Shown piece after piece: positions 1 through 9,245 of a DNA stretch of 64,000 nt. Each line of letters begins with the position of its first letter. Positions within the stretch are counted from its first letter, which is position 1. The notes under the pieces were generated by a model that saw only the letters and a list, made by a program, of their open reading frames with translations, ran no database searches and was not told the DNA's origin. The position numbers were made by a program, and so were the translations under genes. This DNA is from Marinobacter adhaerens HP15 (lineage in GTDB: Bacteria; Pseudomonadota; Gammaproteobacteria; Pseudomonadales; Oleiphilaceae), in NCBI RefSeq assembly GCF_000166295.1, contig NC_017506.1:4357912-4421911 (forward strand). Reading direction: 5' to 3'.

Positions 1-350
1 ATACCGCGGGTCATGAGATCCGTACGCAGCTCCGCCAGGGGCTTCTCATTCAGGAAGCCGGTGAGGTAGTAGCTGGCATAGGGGAGCAGTTCTCCGCGAC
101 CGAGTCCGACAAACAGATTGTTGAACTCTCGCTCGGCGTCATACGGGTTGGTGCGTTCGGCGAGGGCTGCCAGGTTTTTGCAGGCCGAACCGAGGGGCGT
201 CTCGTCGCCTTGTAATGAAGCCAGCCCTTTCAGCAATTCACTGGAGGGCGGGTCTACAAGCAGGACGCCAAGCAGCTGATAGATCTGGGCCCTGGCACGA
301 TCTTCTTCAGAGATCGAACGCGGGCACTGGATTTCCGCAGTGTTACTCAA
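1..350 (-). CDS. TorD-family molybdoenzyme chaperone, 3' end cut by window edge
   Basis: About 116 residues of the N-terminal part are visible; the gene runs off the left edge. The segment around residues 70-105 reads EFNNLFVGLGRGELLPYASY, the conserved TorD/DmsD core, followed by a YLTGFLNEKPLAELR-type helix. TorD-family proteins are cytoplasmic chaperones that hold a molybdenum or tungsten enzyme apoprotein until cofactor insertion. I chose the TTG at 350 because a purine-rich GGAACAGGA precedes it and no ATG exists in frame nearby. It lies 109 bp downstream of DUF3306 on the same strand, an arrangement known from FDH loci of pseudomonads and relatives, so its client is probably a formate dehydrogenase encoded left of the window. 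The family assignment is firm; the client is inferred. Confidence 0.82.
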   Translation of the reverse strand, partial: MSNTAEIQCPRSISEEDRARAQIYQLLGVLLVDPPSSELLKGLASLQGDETPLGSACKNLAALAERTNPYDAEREFNNLFVGLGRGELLPYASYYLTGFLNEKPLAELRTDLMTRG

Positions 351-459
351 TTCCTGTTCCTTCTAATTATTATGTGCGGCCTGTCACGCTATTCTAGTAC
401 ACAATCCAGAATATTGGCCTGACCGACCTTTAATTTGCTAATAGCTGAAACGTATTCTG

Positions 460-1086
460 CTAATAGTCAAAACGCATACGAGGACGGAATCGTGGTTCCG
501 GCTCCTCTTCTGAGTAGGTCGCCTCTTCTTGGGCAAGCTGCTGCTCGGGAAGTTCCGTCGGCGTTGCCATATCTTCCAGTTCGGGACTGTCCTCAGAATC
601 CGGTTCCTCGGCGGTTGTGGAATCAGGCCCTGCCAACGATGAGACTGCCTGCTTTTCCGACTGATCGTCCACGACGTCCGCGGCTTTTTTGGCTTTGTCG
701 ACGAGCCCCTCTCCAACCTTGTATAGAGTTTTCACTGTCTGTCCGGCCGTCGAGGCCAGTGTGTAGTCCTCATCGTAATCATTGAGGCCGTCCAGAACGG
801 CCAGTACCGGGTTCGATTTCCAGAGTCCCCTCAGGGCCTTGCGGCGGAGGAACTCCGGAATTTCCTTGCGCATGAATCCGGTGATGTCCGTACCCAGTTC
901 AATGTTTTCCGGGTCAGGCAGGCCATACTTCTCTAGCAGCTCGTGTTCCGGCAATGCTTCATTGATTGCCAGTTCCTGCTCCTCCGGGGCTGGCTCAGCC
1001 TCGATAACCGGAGGAGGGGATGGTTCCGGGCGCTTGGCGGCTTCGGCCTTCTTGCGAGCCCAACGCTGGAGTCTTGATTCGGCCAT
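460..1086 (-). CDS. DUF3306 domain protein of FDH locus
   Basis: 208 residues. The N-terminus (MAESRLQRWARKKAEAAKR) followed by a proline-rich stretch is the usual opening of DUF3306 proteins. The central part (residues about 40-105: LPEHELLEKYGLPDPE, FMRKEIPEFLRRKALRGLW, LNDYDEDY) is the conserved module. The C-terminal 100 residues are acidic and low-complexity, ending in an arginine-rich tail. No membrane segment or catalytic motif is visible. The function of the family is not established; it is found almost only beside DUF3305, TorD-like chaperones and FDH subunits. Its ATG overlaps the stop codon of DUF3305 by one base, so the two are translationally coupled. Confidence 0.85.
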   Translation of the reverse strand: MAESRLQRWARKKAEAAKRPEPSPPPVIEAEPAPEEQELAINEALPEHELLEKYGLPDPENIELGTDITGFMRKEIPEFLRRKALRGLWKSNPVLAVLDGLNDYDEDYTLASTAGQTVKTLYKVGEGLVDKAKKAADVVDDQSEKQAVSSLAGPDSTTAEEPDSEDSPELEDMATPTELPEQQLAQEEATYSEEEPEPRFRPRMRFDY

Positions 1087-1664
1087 TACTGAATTCTCGG
1101 CTTTTTGATGTTCGCAGGGGCACGGTAGACGTCGCTTTCCTGGCGAATGCGCGGGTCGCCCTTGGCATCCTCGGCGCCATCAACGCGAACTTCATCGCGG
1201 CGACGTTTCTTGAACGGCTCCTCGATGTAGTGCATGTCGATAAATTCCTTGATCCAGGCCGCCATTGATTCGGGAATAGGAACCGCCTCAACTATACTTT
1301 CGCCACTATCAAGGGCATCCAGTGCTTCATGGGCGCTGGCCGTAATAGTGCTCACGACCCATCCGGAGGGCGACTGGCTCGTTACATCTCTATCCATGAT
1401 GATCCATACGGATGGAACGGCCATGTTCAGTGAGACCAGATAGCCTTCGACGTCGGCCCGAAAAAGCTCCATCGTAACGGTGCTCGCGTGGTAATCGACC
1501 ACGTCTTCCTCGCGAACCAATTCTTTCCAGAATGCATCAGGTGCACCAGGTATAACGGCAACCGGCTTCCAGATTTCTTTTACCCAGCGAGTGACGCCCG
1601 GGGATCGACGAACGACAGCGCCAACCCTCAGCTCGCGTTTCCACTGTTCTGTACGACTACTCAT
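1086..1664 (-). CDS. DUF3305 domain protein of FDH locus
   Basis: 192 residues from the chosen start. The line RTEQWKRELRVGAVVRRSPGV near the N-terminus and LFRADVEGYLVSLNM in the middle match DUF3305, a family of unknown function that accompanies formate dehydrogenase maturation genes. An ATG four codons further upstream (1676) is possible, but GAGAAG sits just ahead of the ATG at 1664 with good spacing, so I prefer the shorter form. First gene of the minus-strand unit DUF3305-DUF3306-TorD. Cytoplasmic, no signal peptide. A role in FDH assembly or cofactor delivery is inferred from the neighbourhood only. Confidence 0.85.
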   Translation of the reverse strand: MSSRTEQWKRELRVGAVVRRSPGVTRWVKEIWKPVAVIPGAPDAFWKELVREEDVVDYHASTVTMELFRADVEGYLVSLNMAVPSVWIIMDRDVTSQSPSGWVVSTITASAHEALDALDSGESIVEAVPIPESMAAWIKEFIDMHYIEEPFKKRRRDEVRVDGAEDAKGDPRIRQESDVYRAPANIKKPRIQ

Positions 1665-1807
1665 GGTGCTTCTCATTTTTTGTTATAGCGTAAAACTAGC
1701 AGGGCACAAAAGATTATCCAATTGTCCAAAAGATAATGCCTGTGGCATGCTCGAAAAGCGATACGTAAGCGTATACGTATAAAAACAACGAAAGAGTCAA
1801 TTTCCTG
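1665..1807. promoter_or_regulatory. divergent intergenic region of FDH maturation genes
   Basis: This 143-bp spacer separates the minus-strand DUF3305 unit from the plus-strand polyferredoxin unit, so promoters for both should lie here. It holds an AT-rich centre and an inverted repeat ATACG-TAAG-CGTAT at 1761-1774 that runs on into ACGTAT. I looked for a ModE-type site (CGNTATATA-N6-TATATNNCG) and found only a weak resemblance, so the regulator is unknown. Confidence 0.4.
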
Positions 1808-3787
1808 ATGACGGCACATAAGACCTTATTACTATGCAGCTGCGACAAATCACAGACCTTCGATTCAGAGGCTTTGCGCAAAGCCGCAGGCGCTGAGCAG
1901 GCGATTGCAGTTGATCAACTGTGCGGCAAGGAATTGAGTGTTGCCGCCGAGCATCTGGGCGCCAGCAATGATGTCCTGATTGCCTGTGGCCAGCAGGCCG
2001 CCTTGTTCGAGCGCCTTGCGGAGGACGTTCACGCCGAGATCCAACACGCCGCGCCACTCCAATCCATTGATATCAGGGATCGTGCTGGCTGGAGCGCCCC
2101 CGACGCGAAGCCCGAGCGCCTGCATGCGAAGCAGGCAGCCCTGATTGCCGCCGCCCAATTGCCGCCGCCCATGGCGCCGGCGAAAACCATTCAGTCCAAC
2201 GGCGTGTGCTGCATCGTCGGTCCTACCGAGAAGGCAATCCGGATGGCCGGACTGGTGCAGGACGAACTGGGTGTTACCTGTATTGTTAATGATGCCGGCC
2301 CCATCCAGCTGCCATCTGCCGCTTACGACGTGGCCAAGGGCCAACTGACGGGAGCCTACGGTGCACTTGGCAATTTCAAGCTGGAATTCGCCCACCTGCA
2401 ACCCTTGCACCCGGCCGGTCGCGGTGAGCTGGGTTACGAGGCGGCCAAGCCCACCGCCCGCAGCGAATGCGATGTGTTTATCGATCTGCGGGGCGGCGCC
2501 CCGGCATTTCCGAGCCACGAGAAGCGCAACGGCTACTTCTGGGCCGATCCGGAAAAGTCCGGCGAGCTGGAGCGCATTGCCCTGACGGCAAGGGAAATGG
2601 TGGGTGAATTCGAAAAAACCGTCTATTTCAGGCTCGAAGAGTCTCTGTGCGCGCACTCCCGGGCCAACAAGCCTGGTTGTACACGGTGCCTGGATGTCTG
2701 CCCGACAGAGGCTATTTTTTCCTTCGGGGATCACATCCAGATTGATTCGGATATCTGTGCCGGTTGCGGCTCCTGCGCTGCCGTCTGTCCCACCTCTGCA
2801 GTGACCATGAATGAGACGCCGTTCGAGGCGATCACCAAGGCTGTGGAAGTGATGGCCAAAGTCTACCGCGAGCATACCCACGAATCGCCCCGCCTGGTCT
2901 TCCATACCCTGGAAGCTGGCACAGAGGCCATTGCCAACCTGGCCCGCTACGATAATGGTCTCGCGGATGATCTGATCCCGATGGGGCTGGAACATGTCGA
3001 CCGGATCGGCCACGCTGAAATCATGGCGGCGTTTGGTGCCGGCTACGCCGAGGTTCTCATCCTTGCGGACAACGAGCTGGATCGCCGTGCAGTGACCGCA
3101 GAAGTGGAGCTGGCCCAGGCCATGCTCAAGGGTACCCACAACTCGCCGAGCCGGATCAGGGTTATTTCCGCCATCGAGCTTTGCGACGCCGGGGACAATG
3201 CCGGTCGCGTGAGCGACCCTGTGCTGCTGGTGGGCGGTCGCCGGGATATCACCCGGGTGACAGTGGCCGCCATGTCGGAGAAAATCGAAGAGCCGATTCC
3301 GTTGCCCAAAGGCGCGCCTTACGGTGCCATCGAAATTGATTCCGATAAATGCACCCTCTGCCTTGCCTGTGTATCACTATGTCCGACCGGCGCCCTTGGT
3401 GACCATCCGGATCGGCCCGAGGTGCAGTTCACGGAAAACGCCTGCGTCCAGTGTGGTATCTGCGAGAGTACCTGCCCGGAAACCGCCATCACCCTGAAGC
3501 CCCAGCTTGATGTGTCCAAGGCGGCGCTCAGTGCCCGGGCGTTGCACGGTGAAGAGCCCTTCGAATGCATCAAGTGTGGCACCCCGTTTGGTGTAGCCAG
3601 CACGATTAACCGCATCGTCGAGAAGCTGGAAAACCAGCACTGGATGTACAAGAACTCTGATAACGTGCAGCTCATCAAGATGTGCGATGACTGTCGGGTC
3701 AAGGCCCAGTTCCATGGCAGCACAGCGCCCATGGCCGGTGGCGAGCGCCCGCGGGTCCGCACCAGTGATGACTATCTGGACAGTTAA
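1808..3787 (+). CDS. 4Fe-4S polyferredoxin of FDH locus
   Basis: 659 residues. Four ferredoxin-type cysteine clusters are visible: CTRCLDVCP (about 291-299), [12 protein letters not shown] (317-328), [12 protein letters not shown] (about 517-528) and [12 protein letters not shown] (about 549-560), plus extra cysteine pairs near the C-terminus ([13 protein letters not shown]). No signal peptide or membrane segment, so it is a soluble cytoplasmic electron carrier. Proteins of this architecture sit beside DUF3305/DUF3306/TorD and FDH genes and probably pass electrons to or from the dehydrogenase; the exact partner is not established. The first 270 residues lack recognisable cofactor motifs. First gene of a four-gene plus-strand operon with mrp only 17 bp downstream. 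Confidence 0.85.
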   Translation: MTAHKTLLLCSCDKSQTFDSEALRKAAGAEQAIAVDQLCGKELSVAAEHLGASNDVLIACGQQAALFERLAEDVHAEIQHAAPLQSIDIRDRAGWSAPDAKPERLHAKQAALIAAAQLPPPMAPAKTIQSNGVCCIVGPTEKAIRMAGLVQDELGVTCIVNDAGPIQLPSAAYDVAKGQLTGAYGALGNFKLEFAHLQPLHPAGRGELGYEAAKPTARSECDVFIDLRGGAPAFPSHEKRNGYFWADPEKSGELERIALTAREMVGEFEKTVYFRLEESLCAHSRANKPGCTRCLDVCPTEAIFSFGDHIQIDSDICAGCGSCAAVCPTSAVTMNETPFEAITKAVEVMAKVYREHTHESPRLVFHTLEAGTEAIANLARYDNGLADDLIPMGLEHVDRIGHAEIMAAFGAGYAEVLILADNELDRRAVTAEVELAQAMLKGTHNSPSRIRVISAIELCDAGDNAGRVSDPVLLVGGRRDITRVTVAAMSEKIEEPIPLPKGAPYGAIEIDSDKCTLCLACVSLCPTGALGDHPDRPEVQFTENACVQCGICESTCPETAITLKPQLDVSKAALSARALHGEEPFECIKCGTPFGVASTINRIVEKLENQHWMYKNSDNVQLIKMCDDCRVKAQFHGSTAPMAGGERPRVRTSDDYLDS

Positions 3788-3804
3788 AAACAACAGGACA
3801 CACC

Positions 3805-4653
3805 ATGGTTGAGTACACCGAAGTAGGAAAAAATCCGAATCTGATCGGAACTGACGCTCCAAGGCCTCAGGACAAGAACCCGAGGGGCGTCGATCGCATC
3901 ATTGCCATTGCGTCGGGCAAGGGCGGCGTTGGTAAATCGACCGTGTCGTCCAACCTGGCGGTGGCCCTCGCCTCGAAAGGGCTGAAGGTCGGCTTGCTGG
4001 ACGCTGACGTCTATGGCCCGAGCCAGCCCCGCATGCTGGGGGTTTCCGGTCGTCCGTCCAGCCCGGATGGAAGCACCATCCTGCCGCTGAGAAATCACGG
4101 CGTAACGCTGATGTCCCTGGGCCTGATGGCACCGGAGGACGAGGCTATCGTCTGGCGCGGGCCGATGCTGATGGGCGCCTTGCAGCAGATGATGAACCAG
4201 GTTGAATGGGGCCGGCTGGACGTGCTGCTGGTGGATCTTCCGCCGGGCACCGGTGATGTCCAGATGACCCTGAGCCAGAAGTTCTTCGTGGCGGGTGCGG
4301 TCATTGTCTCGACACCTCAGGACATCGCCCTGATGGATGCTCGCAAGGGCATTGATATGTTCAAGCGAATGGACGTTCCGCTGTTCGGGCTGATCGAAAA
4401 TATGGCGTCGTTTATTTGCGATGGCTGTGGCAAGGAACACCATCCCTTTGGGCACGGCGGCGCACGAGCCGAGGCAGAGAAACTGGGCTCGCCCTTCCTC
4501 GGAGAGATTCCCCTGGATCTCGATATCCGGTTGGGATCGGACGGCGGAGTTCCGATTGTGGTCTCGAAGCCTGACAGCCCCCAGGCCCAGGCTTTCCAGC
4601 GCATCGCCGATGAAATTGTCGCCTCTGACGTCTACGCCCGGGCCATCCAATGA
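3805..4653 (+). CDS. Mrp/NBP35-type P-loop Fe-S carrier ATPase
   Basis: 282 residues. A deviant Walker A GKGGVGKS at residues 38-45, the [15 protein letters not shown] switch region and [15 protein letters not shown] identify the Mrp/ApbC/NBP35 family, which binds and transfers 4Fe-4S clusters in an ATP-dependent manner. A CxxC pair ([13 protein letters not shown]) near residue 207 matches the cluster-bridging cysteines of the family dimer. The N-terminal DUF59/FSCA domain of housekeeping Mrp is missing, so this is a dedicated paralogue, probably loading clusters into the polyferredoxin or FDH. It overlaps the next gene by ATGA. The assignment to family is firm; the client is inferred. Confidence 0.9.
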   Translation: MVEYTEVGKNPNLIGTDAPRPQDKNPRGVDRIIAIASGKGGVGKSTVSSNLAVALASKGLKVGLLDADVYGPSQPRMLGVSGRPSSPDGSTILPLRNHGVTLMSLGLMAPEDEAIVWRGPMLMGALQQMMNQVEWGRLDVLLVDLPPGTGDVQMTLSQKFFVAGAVIVSTPQDIALMDARKGIDMFKRMDVPLFGLIENMASFICDGCGKEHHPFGHGGARAEAEKLGSPFLGEIPLDLDIRLGSDGGVPIVVSKPDSPQAQAFQRIADEIVASDVYARAIQ

Positions 4654-5354
4654 TCGAATCACCCCAGTTCCCACCGTTACTAACGGGAGAAGTGGTGCCC
4701 AGACACATGGACCCGTTTGATAAAGCCGTCAGCCGGGCGATCGCGGGCGTCGATTCCGGCACGGTGTTCTACTCCGAGCAAGACGACACCCTGCGCGCAG
4801 CCCTGGTCCTGGCGCCCGAAACACCGCTTGAAGAGGCGATTCAGGCAGTCTATGTGGCCCAGATCGGCCTTGCCGAGAGTCTGGGCGCGCTGGCCCCGCC
4901 CGAAGTGCCGGTGTACTTTGAGTGGCCTGACCGCATCAAGGTAAACGGTGCGCTCTGTGGCAGTGTTCGTTTCGCATCGGATGTGTCTGATCCCAAGGCC
5001 TACCCCAACTGGCTGGTGATTGGAATTGAGGTGCCTTTTATTCCGAAGACGGACCAGCCGGGAGAAAACCCGGATGAGACCTGTCTGTATGAAGAAGGCT
5101 GCATCGAAATCACACCCATGGTCCTACTGGAAAGCTGGTCCAAGCACACGTTGCTGTGGCTGACCTACTTTTTGGACAGCGGCTTTGAGCGGGTACACAA
5201 CGAGTGGCGGCCAAGGTGCGACACCTTGGGCAAAAGGATTGAACGGCCCAGACCAGGTACCTTCGTTGGCCTGGATGAAAAAGGCCGGATGCTGTTGCGT
5301 CAGGATGTCATGACCGAGACGCTGAGTTTGATCGAATTCGCGGAGCACGTATGA
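4650..5354 (+). CDS. biotin/lipoate ligase-like protein with DUF4444-type C-terminus
   Basis: 234 residues. The N-terminal half resembles the biotin/lipoate protein ligase fold ([32 protein letters not shown], a divergent substrate-site line [23 protein letters not shown]). The C-terminal part ([36 protein letters not shown]) fits DUF4444. It sits in the FDH maturation operon, overlapping mrp upstream and the next gene downstream by ATGA each time. The expected GRGRxGR ligase motif is not visible, so ligase activity is doubtful; a lipoate- or cofactor-related role in FDH assembly is only a guess. Confidence 0.65.
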   Translation: MIESPQFPPLLTGEVVPRHMDPFDKAVSRAIAGVDSGTVFYSEQDDTLRAALVLAPETPLEEAIQAVYVAQIGLAESLGALAPPEVPVYFEWPDRIKVNGALCGSVRFASDVSDPKAYPNWLVIGIEVPFIPKTDQPGENPDETCLYEEGCIEITPMVLLESWSKHTLLWLTYFLDSGFERVHNEWRPRCDTLGKRIERPRPGTFVGLDEKGRMLLRQDVMTETLSLIEFAEHV

Positions 5355-5827
5355 AACTGGCCCGAACCCTTCAGTTGGATATTTCCGACGAAAACGTATT
5401 TGAAAAGCCTGCACCCAGCGGTGAGTGGGCGATCTCCGGTGGCTTCGAGTTTTCCAACTGGACTGAGGGAGACCTGAAAGGCAAAGCCCGTCAGGCGTTC
5501 AGTAACGGCTGGTACAGCATTGAATCAGGCGGGCGCGCCAGTTTCGTGGGGGTCTGCAACATTACCGAACCGGAACTGGAGCATGTTCGCCGGACTCTAG
5601 CGCAGACCTTTGTTGACCATTACGGCGCGCCGGATATCGACGCGGCCTACCCGGTTGCCTGTGAGGAAATCGACCAGATGCGCAGCATGTGCGAGGACTT
5701 CGAGGACAACACACTGTTGATGGTCAGCCGCACCCTGACCGAGCTGGGTGTCGAGGAAACCTACCGTTCCCGGGGGCCTCAGGATGCCTCACTGGAAGCG
5801 TTTGCGGTTCACGGCAGCGTCGACTGA
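5351..5827 (+). CDS. small FDH-locus protein, DUF6505-like
   Basis: 158 residues, last gene of the four-gene plus-strand unit; start overlaps the previous stop by ATGA. Sequence lines such as LARTLQLDISDENVFEKPA, GEWAISGGFEFSN, KGKARQAFSNGWYSIES and CEDFEDNTLLMVSRTLTELG match my memory of DUF6505, found next to the ligase-like protein above. No catalytic residues, signal or membrane segment can be recognised. Its stop codon abuts the stop codon of convergent moeA (5827/5828) with no space for a terminator, so the two transcripts must overlap. Confidence 0.6.
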   Translation: MKLARTLQLDISDENVFEKPAPSGEWAISGGFEFSNWTEGDLKGKARQAFSNGWYSIESGGRASFVGVCNITEPELEHVRRTLAQTFVDHYGAPDIDAAYPVACEEIDQMRSMCEDFEDNTLLMVSRTLTELGVEETYRSRGPQDASLEAFAVHGSVD

Positions 5828-7075
5828 CTACAGACCGAAGCTGCCGTATGGAATAAACCGCACGGGAGTGCCCGGCTCAATCTGCTGGGCACTTTCATCC
5901 AGTTCCACCAGCCCCTCGGACCAGGCCAGGCCGGTCACCCGGCCGGAGCCTTCCGAACCGAACACCTCTACCTGCCCATCCCGAACCCGTGCCCGCAGCA
6001 TCTCGCTGCGCCCGGGCTTTTTGTTTTTCGAAAAATTCGCCGGCATCACGTAGGCCTGGGGTTCGAACCATTCACCGCCTGCAAGTAATGCCATTGCAGG
6101 GGCACCAAAACGCAGGGCACAGACCCAGGCGGCGACCGGATTGCCCGGCAGGCCCACCACAGGCGTGCCCTGGAACATGGCGAGGGCCAGCGGGCGGCCA
6201 GGTTTGATGGCAATGCGCCAATTGCTGATGTCGCCGTGGGCTTTCAGGGTCTTCGACACGTGATCTTCGTCACCGGCCGATACGCCGCCACTGGTGAGGA
6301 TCAGATCGCACTCTTGCGCCCCTGTTTCCAGAGCCGATTTGACCTCGTCAGCCCGATCGAGTGCATGACCAAGGTCCACCAGCTCGTAGCCCAGTTGCGA
6401 GACCAGGGCGCTGAGCATCGGCCGGTTGGCGTCGTAGATTTGCCAATCAGTGACTGTGGCACCCACCGGTTTTACCTCATCGCCGGTAGACAGAACGCCA
6501 ACCCGCAGCTTCTGGTAGACGTCGACCGACTCCACCCCAACGCTGGCGAGTACGGAAATCTGCGTGGGTGTCAGGCGAGTTCCTGCGATCAGGATTCGAT
6601 CCTGTGCCTGGATGTCTTCACCGGCTTTGCGGGCATTGGCGCCCGCTTTCAGAGTGCCGTTCAGATACAGCTGGCCATCCCGGACTTCGCAGTCTTCTTC
6701 GAGGACCACTGTGTCTGTCCCGGATGGAATGACTGCGCCGGTGAGAATCCGGATCGCATGTCCCGCGGGAACCTGGCCTTTGAAAGGCTCGCCGGCGGCA
6801 CTGCGACCATCGACCAGAGGCAGTGTGCAGGGAACATCCGTTACAGGGCCCGCCAGTGCATAGCCGTCAACCGCCGAGTTGTTGCTTGGTGGGTGCGCCC
6901 GGGGAGCGTAGACGTCGCTTGCCAGGATACGGCCGTTTACCCGGGATAGGGGAACGGCGTGTTCAGTCTCCACCACAGGGTGCAACCGTGAACGCAAACG
7001 CTCAAGGGCCTCTTCGACCGGGGTCCAGTTGACGCCGGGGGGCAGGGCAAAGCAGTCGTTGCGAAGCGGTTTCAT
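5828..7075 (-). CDS. moeA: molybdopterin molybdenumtransferase MoeA
   Basis: 415 residues. MoeA inserts molybdate (or tungstate) into adenylylated molybdopterin, the last step of basic Moco synthesis. Visible hallmarks: SAVDGYAL near residue 67, GAVIPSGTDTVV, the TSGGVSAGDEDHV motif around residue 270, and GRPLALAMFQGTPVVGLPGNPVA near 300. Length is normal. It is the last gene of the minus-strand operon fdhD-mobA-mobB-moeA, 26 bp after mobB. Placed between W uptake and FDH genes, it probably loads tungsten or molybdenum for the FDHs. A housekeeping second copy may exist elsewhere. Confidence 0.95.
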   Translation of the reverse strand: MKPLRNDCFALPPGVNWTPVEEALERLRSRLHPVVETEHAVPLSRVNGRILASDVYAPRAHPPSNNSAVDGYALAGPVTDVPCTLPLVDGRSAAGEPFKGQVPAGHAIRILTGAVIPSGTDTVVLEEDCEVRDGQLYLNGTLKAGANARKAGEDIQAQDRILIAGTRLTPTQISVLASVGVESVDVYQKLRVGVLSTGDEVKPVGATVTDWQIYDANRPMLSALVSQLGYELVDLGHALDRADEVKSALETGAQECDLILTSGGVSAGDEDHVSKTLKAHGDISNWRIAIKPGRPLALAMFQGTPVVGLPGNPVAAWVCALRFGAPAMALLAGGEWFEPQAYVMPANFSKNKKPGRSEMLRARVRDGQVEVFGSEGSGRVTGLAWSEGLVELDESAQQIEPGTPVRFIPYGSFGL

Positions 7076-7101
7076 GGATCTTCGGCTCCTGGTTATGCCG
7101 T

Positions 7102-7593
7102 TCAGGCTTGCTTGCGGTTCAGAATAAAATCAGCGATGGCGGGAATGTCGTTGATGTCGAAAACGGGCCCCGAGAATTCGGCAGCGTAGTCCGACGCCAC
7201 AGCAACAATGCTCGGGTCCTCGGTGAACAGCGGTGACCTCGAACCTTCTCGTCGATGCACTTCGATCTTGGCGTGGGTGTGGGTTTTGAATCCCTCCACC
7301 ACGACCCAGTCACAGGGGCTCAGTCGTGCCAGCAATTCATCCAGCGTCGGTTCCGCCGCTCCCCGGAGTTCGTGCATGATGGCGAAGCGCTGGCCACCAG
7401 CGAGGATGACCTCCCGGGCGCCGGCGTCGCGATGCTTGTAGCTGTCTGTTCCGGGTTGATCCACATCCACCATGTGGTGGGCGTGCTTGATCGAATTGAC
7501 CGTTAACCCCCGACTGGACAGCTCACGAATCAGGGCCGAGGCCAGGGTGGTCTTTCCGGAGTTTTTCCAACCTACAATGCCGATGACGTTCAC
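7102..7593 (-). CDS. mobB: molybdopterin-guanine dinucleotide biosynthesis adaptor MobB
   Basis: 163 residues from a GTG at 7593. The P-loop GWKNSGKTTL sits at residues about 7-16, followed by IKHAHH and a DWVVVEGFK Walker-B-like segment. MobB is a GTP-binding partner that helps MobA make the guanine dinucleotide form of the cofactor used by DMSO-reductase-family enzymes such as FDH. The open frame continues upstream within mobA, but the GTG start overlaps the mobA stop as GTGA and places the P-loop at the usual distance from the N-terminus, which decides the start. Confidence 0.92.
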   Translation of the reverse strand: MNVIGIVGWKNSGKTTLASALIRELSSRGLTVNSIKHAHHMVDVDQPGTDSYKHRDAGAREVILAGGQRFAIMHELRGAAEPTLDELLARLSPCDWVVVEGFKTHTHAKIEVHRREGSRSPLFTEDPSIVAVASDYAAEFSGPVFDINDIPAIADFILNRKQA

Positions 7594-8177
7594 TTCAGAT
7601 TCTGCTCCGCCCAGGCCAGATCTTCCGGCGTATTGATGTTGAAAAAGTCGCCCTCGTTGAACACCACCAGGGTTTCGCCCTGGGCCTGAGTCCACTGGCG
7701 GATCTTGCGAACCCCATCGTTCAGGGCCGCCCGAAGGTTGTGGCGCAAGGATACCTGCCAGCGACCAAAGGTTGGCTGTGGCAGTCGACCCCGCTCGGGG
7801 TCCGGCGTGGCTGCCAGTACCACCGGGGTATCATATCCGGCCAGTCTTTCGGCCAGGTCCCGGGGAAAGGAGGGGGTGTCCGCGGCAACGCTGATCAGCC
7901 AGTCATGGCCCTGCTCGGCCGCCCAGTCCATGCCAGCCAGTACACCGGCCAGCGGGCCGGGAAAGCCCTCGATGGAGTCTGCGACCACTGGCAAACCCAG
8001 ATCGTCAAACCGATGGATATCGCCGTTGGCATTCAGTACCACCGCGTCGACCTGCGGCGTGATTCGCTCAATAACCCGCTGGATCAATGACTGGTCGCCG
8101 AGCATAAGGCGGCCTTTGTCGCCGCCGCCCATCCGGTTTGCCTGGCCGCCGGCCAGGATGACTGCGCAATCGGTCAC
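7590..8177 (-). CDS. mobA: molybdenum cofactor guanylyltransferase MobA
   Basis: 195 residues. The N-terminal nucleotide-binding signature LAGGQANRMGGGDKG (residues 9-23) and the ISVAADTPSFP segment identify MobA, which adds GMP to molybdopterin to give MGD. The C-terminal INTPEDLAWAEQ is typical. It starts 12 bp after fdhD and overlaps mobB by four bases, so fdhD-mobA-mobB are co-translated. The MGD form is required by both FDH types in this window. Confidence 0.95.
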   Translation of the reverse strand: MTDCAVILAGGQANRMGGGDKGRLMLGDQSLIQRVIERITPQVDAVVLNANGDIHRFDDLGLPVVADSIEGFPGPLAGVLAGMDWAAEQGHDWLISVAADTPSFPRDLAERLAGYDTPVVLAATPDPERGRLPQPTFGRWQVSLRHNLRAALNDGVRKIRQWTQAQGETLVVFNEGDFFNINTPEDLAWAEQNLK

Positions 8178-8189
8178 GCCGTGCCTCCG

Positions 8190-9059
8190 TCAATCATGCT
8201 GAGCCCCTTTTCGACGCAGCTTTTTGTCTTCATCGGGAACCTGCGAGAGGTCCTGATCGAACACCAGGCGGTGTTGGCCGCTCAGACAGGTGAATTTCTT
8301 GCCTCGCATCCGCCCGATCAGGGTCAGCCCGACTTGCCGGGCAATATCGACGCCCCAGGCGGTAAAGCCGGAGCGGCTGATCAGAGTGGGAATGCCCATG
8401 AGCGATGTCTTGATCACCATTTCCGAGGTGAGTCGCCCGGTGGTGTACAGCACTTTATCGGCCGCAGAAATATTGTTCAGGTGCATCCAGCCAGCAATCT
8501 TGTCCACGGCATTGTGGCGCCCGACATCCTCCATATAGGCGAGGATTTTCTGGCCCTGGCACAGCGCGGTGCCGTGGATGGCGCCGGTCTCCATGTACAG
8601 GCTGGGTGTGTGGTTGATCTGGTAGGAAAGGTCATAAAAGGTGCTGGTGTGTACCGGAGTGTCTGGCAAAGATAGCCCTTCCAGTCCGGCCATCATATCG
8701 CCAAAGACCGTGCCCACCGCGCATCCGGAGGTACGGGTTTTCTTTTCCAGCTTGTCCTCAACATCAGTAACGCTGGAGGTTCGAACCACGGCAACCTCAA
8801 GTTCCTCATCAAAATCGATCCCGGTGACCTCATCGGTCTCTTTCAGCATGCCCTGGTTGAGCAGGAAGCCGAGGGCCAGGTACTCGGGGTGATCGCCAAT
8901 GGTCATCGCCGTGACGATCTCCTGGCTGTTCAGGTAGATGGTCAGTGGGCGCTCTTCGATCACGCTGATCGATTTGGCCTCGCCGTTTTCGTCAACGCCT
9001 TCTACCGGCCGGGAAAGCCGGGGATCCGTGGGATCGGGAAGTATGGGATCAATCGTCAT
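8190..9059 (-). CDS. fdhD: FdhD-family sulfurtransferase lacking the CxxC pair
   Basis: 289 residues. FdhD takes sulfur from IscS and sulfurates the Mo/W-bisMGD cofactor before insertion in FDH. Family marks are ERPLTIYLNSQEIVTAM near residue 35, AVGTVFGD, ILAYMEDVGRHNAVDK and TTGRLTSEMVIK. The loop that in E. coli FdhD carries two cysteines (CGVC type) reads TSGCAVGT here, with a single cysteine. The paralogue at 55.4 kb keeps the pair (GCGLCGTE). This single-cysteine form sits with the tungstate importer and the DUF3305/3306 locus, so it probably serves that FDH. First gene of fdhD-mobA-mobB-moeA. Confidence 0.93.
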   Translation of the reverse strand: MTIDPILPDPTDPRLSRPVEGVDENGEAKSISVIEERPLTIYLNSQEIVTAMTIGDHPEYLALGFLLNQGMLKETDEVTGIDFDEELEVAVVRTSSVTDVEDKLEKKTRTSGCAVGTVFGDMMAGLEGLSLPDTPVHTSTFYDLSYQINHTPSLYMETGAIHGTALCQGQKILAYMEDVGRHNAVDKIAGWMHLNNISAADKVLYTTGRLTSEMVIKTSLMGIPTLISRSGFTAWGVDIARQVGLTLIGRMRGKKFTCLSGQHRLVFDQDLSQVPDEDKKLRRKGAQHD

Positions 9060-9124
9060 TTTTGTTATAGCCGTTTCATGAATGCCGCAGAATGGAAGTT
9101 GTACGGAGATTGGCAGAGATTAGC

Positions 9125-9154
9125 TTATTTGGCATTCGGGAAAAACAGCTGCTT
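9125..9154 (-). pseudogene. 3' remnant of a second tupA gene
   Basis: Read on the minus strand, these 30 bases encode KQLFFPNAK followed by TAA. The intact tupA just upstream ends QQLFFPNAQ followed by a stop. About 23 of 30 bases match, and most differences fall in third codon positions, as expected for two diverged coding copies rather than a recent duplication. The upstream codon is a stop, so only the tail survives. It lies between the tupA terminator and fdhD. Confidence 0.5.
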
Positions 9155-9158
9155 TCAG

Positions 9159-9197
9159 CCAATAAAAAACCCCGGCATGGCCGGGGTTTTCTATTGG
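9159..9197 (-). terminator. rho-independent terminator after tupBCA
   Basis: A GC-rich stem CCCCGGC / GCCGGGG closed by a short loop is flanked by A-tract and T-tract and by an outer CCAATA...TATTGG extension, giving a hairpin that works in both directions. It lies downstream of tupA and upstream of fdhD on the minus strand and should separate the two transcripts. Confidence 0.8.
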
Positions 9198-9245
9198 CGT
9201 AAAACCGGGTCAGGCCGGGGGCCTTAGAACTTTGCCCGATTTGTC

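Noticed and set aside
1761..1774. ModE box between the FDH maturation units
   Set aside because: The inverted repeat ATACG-TAAG-CGTAT lacks the TATAT half-site pattern and spacing of ModE boxes, so I kept it only as an unnamed repeat.
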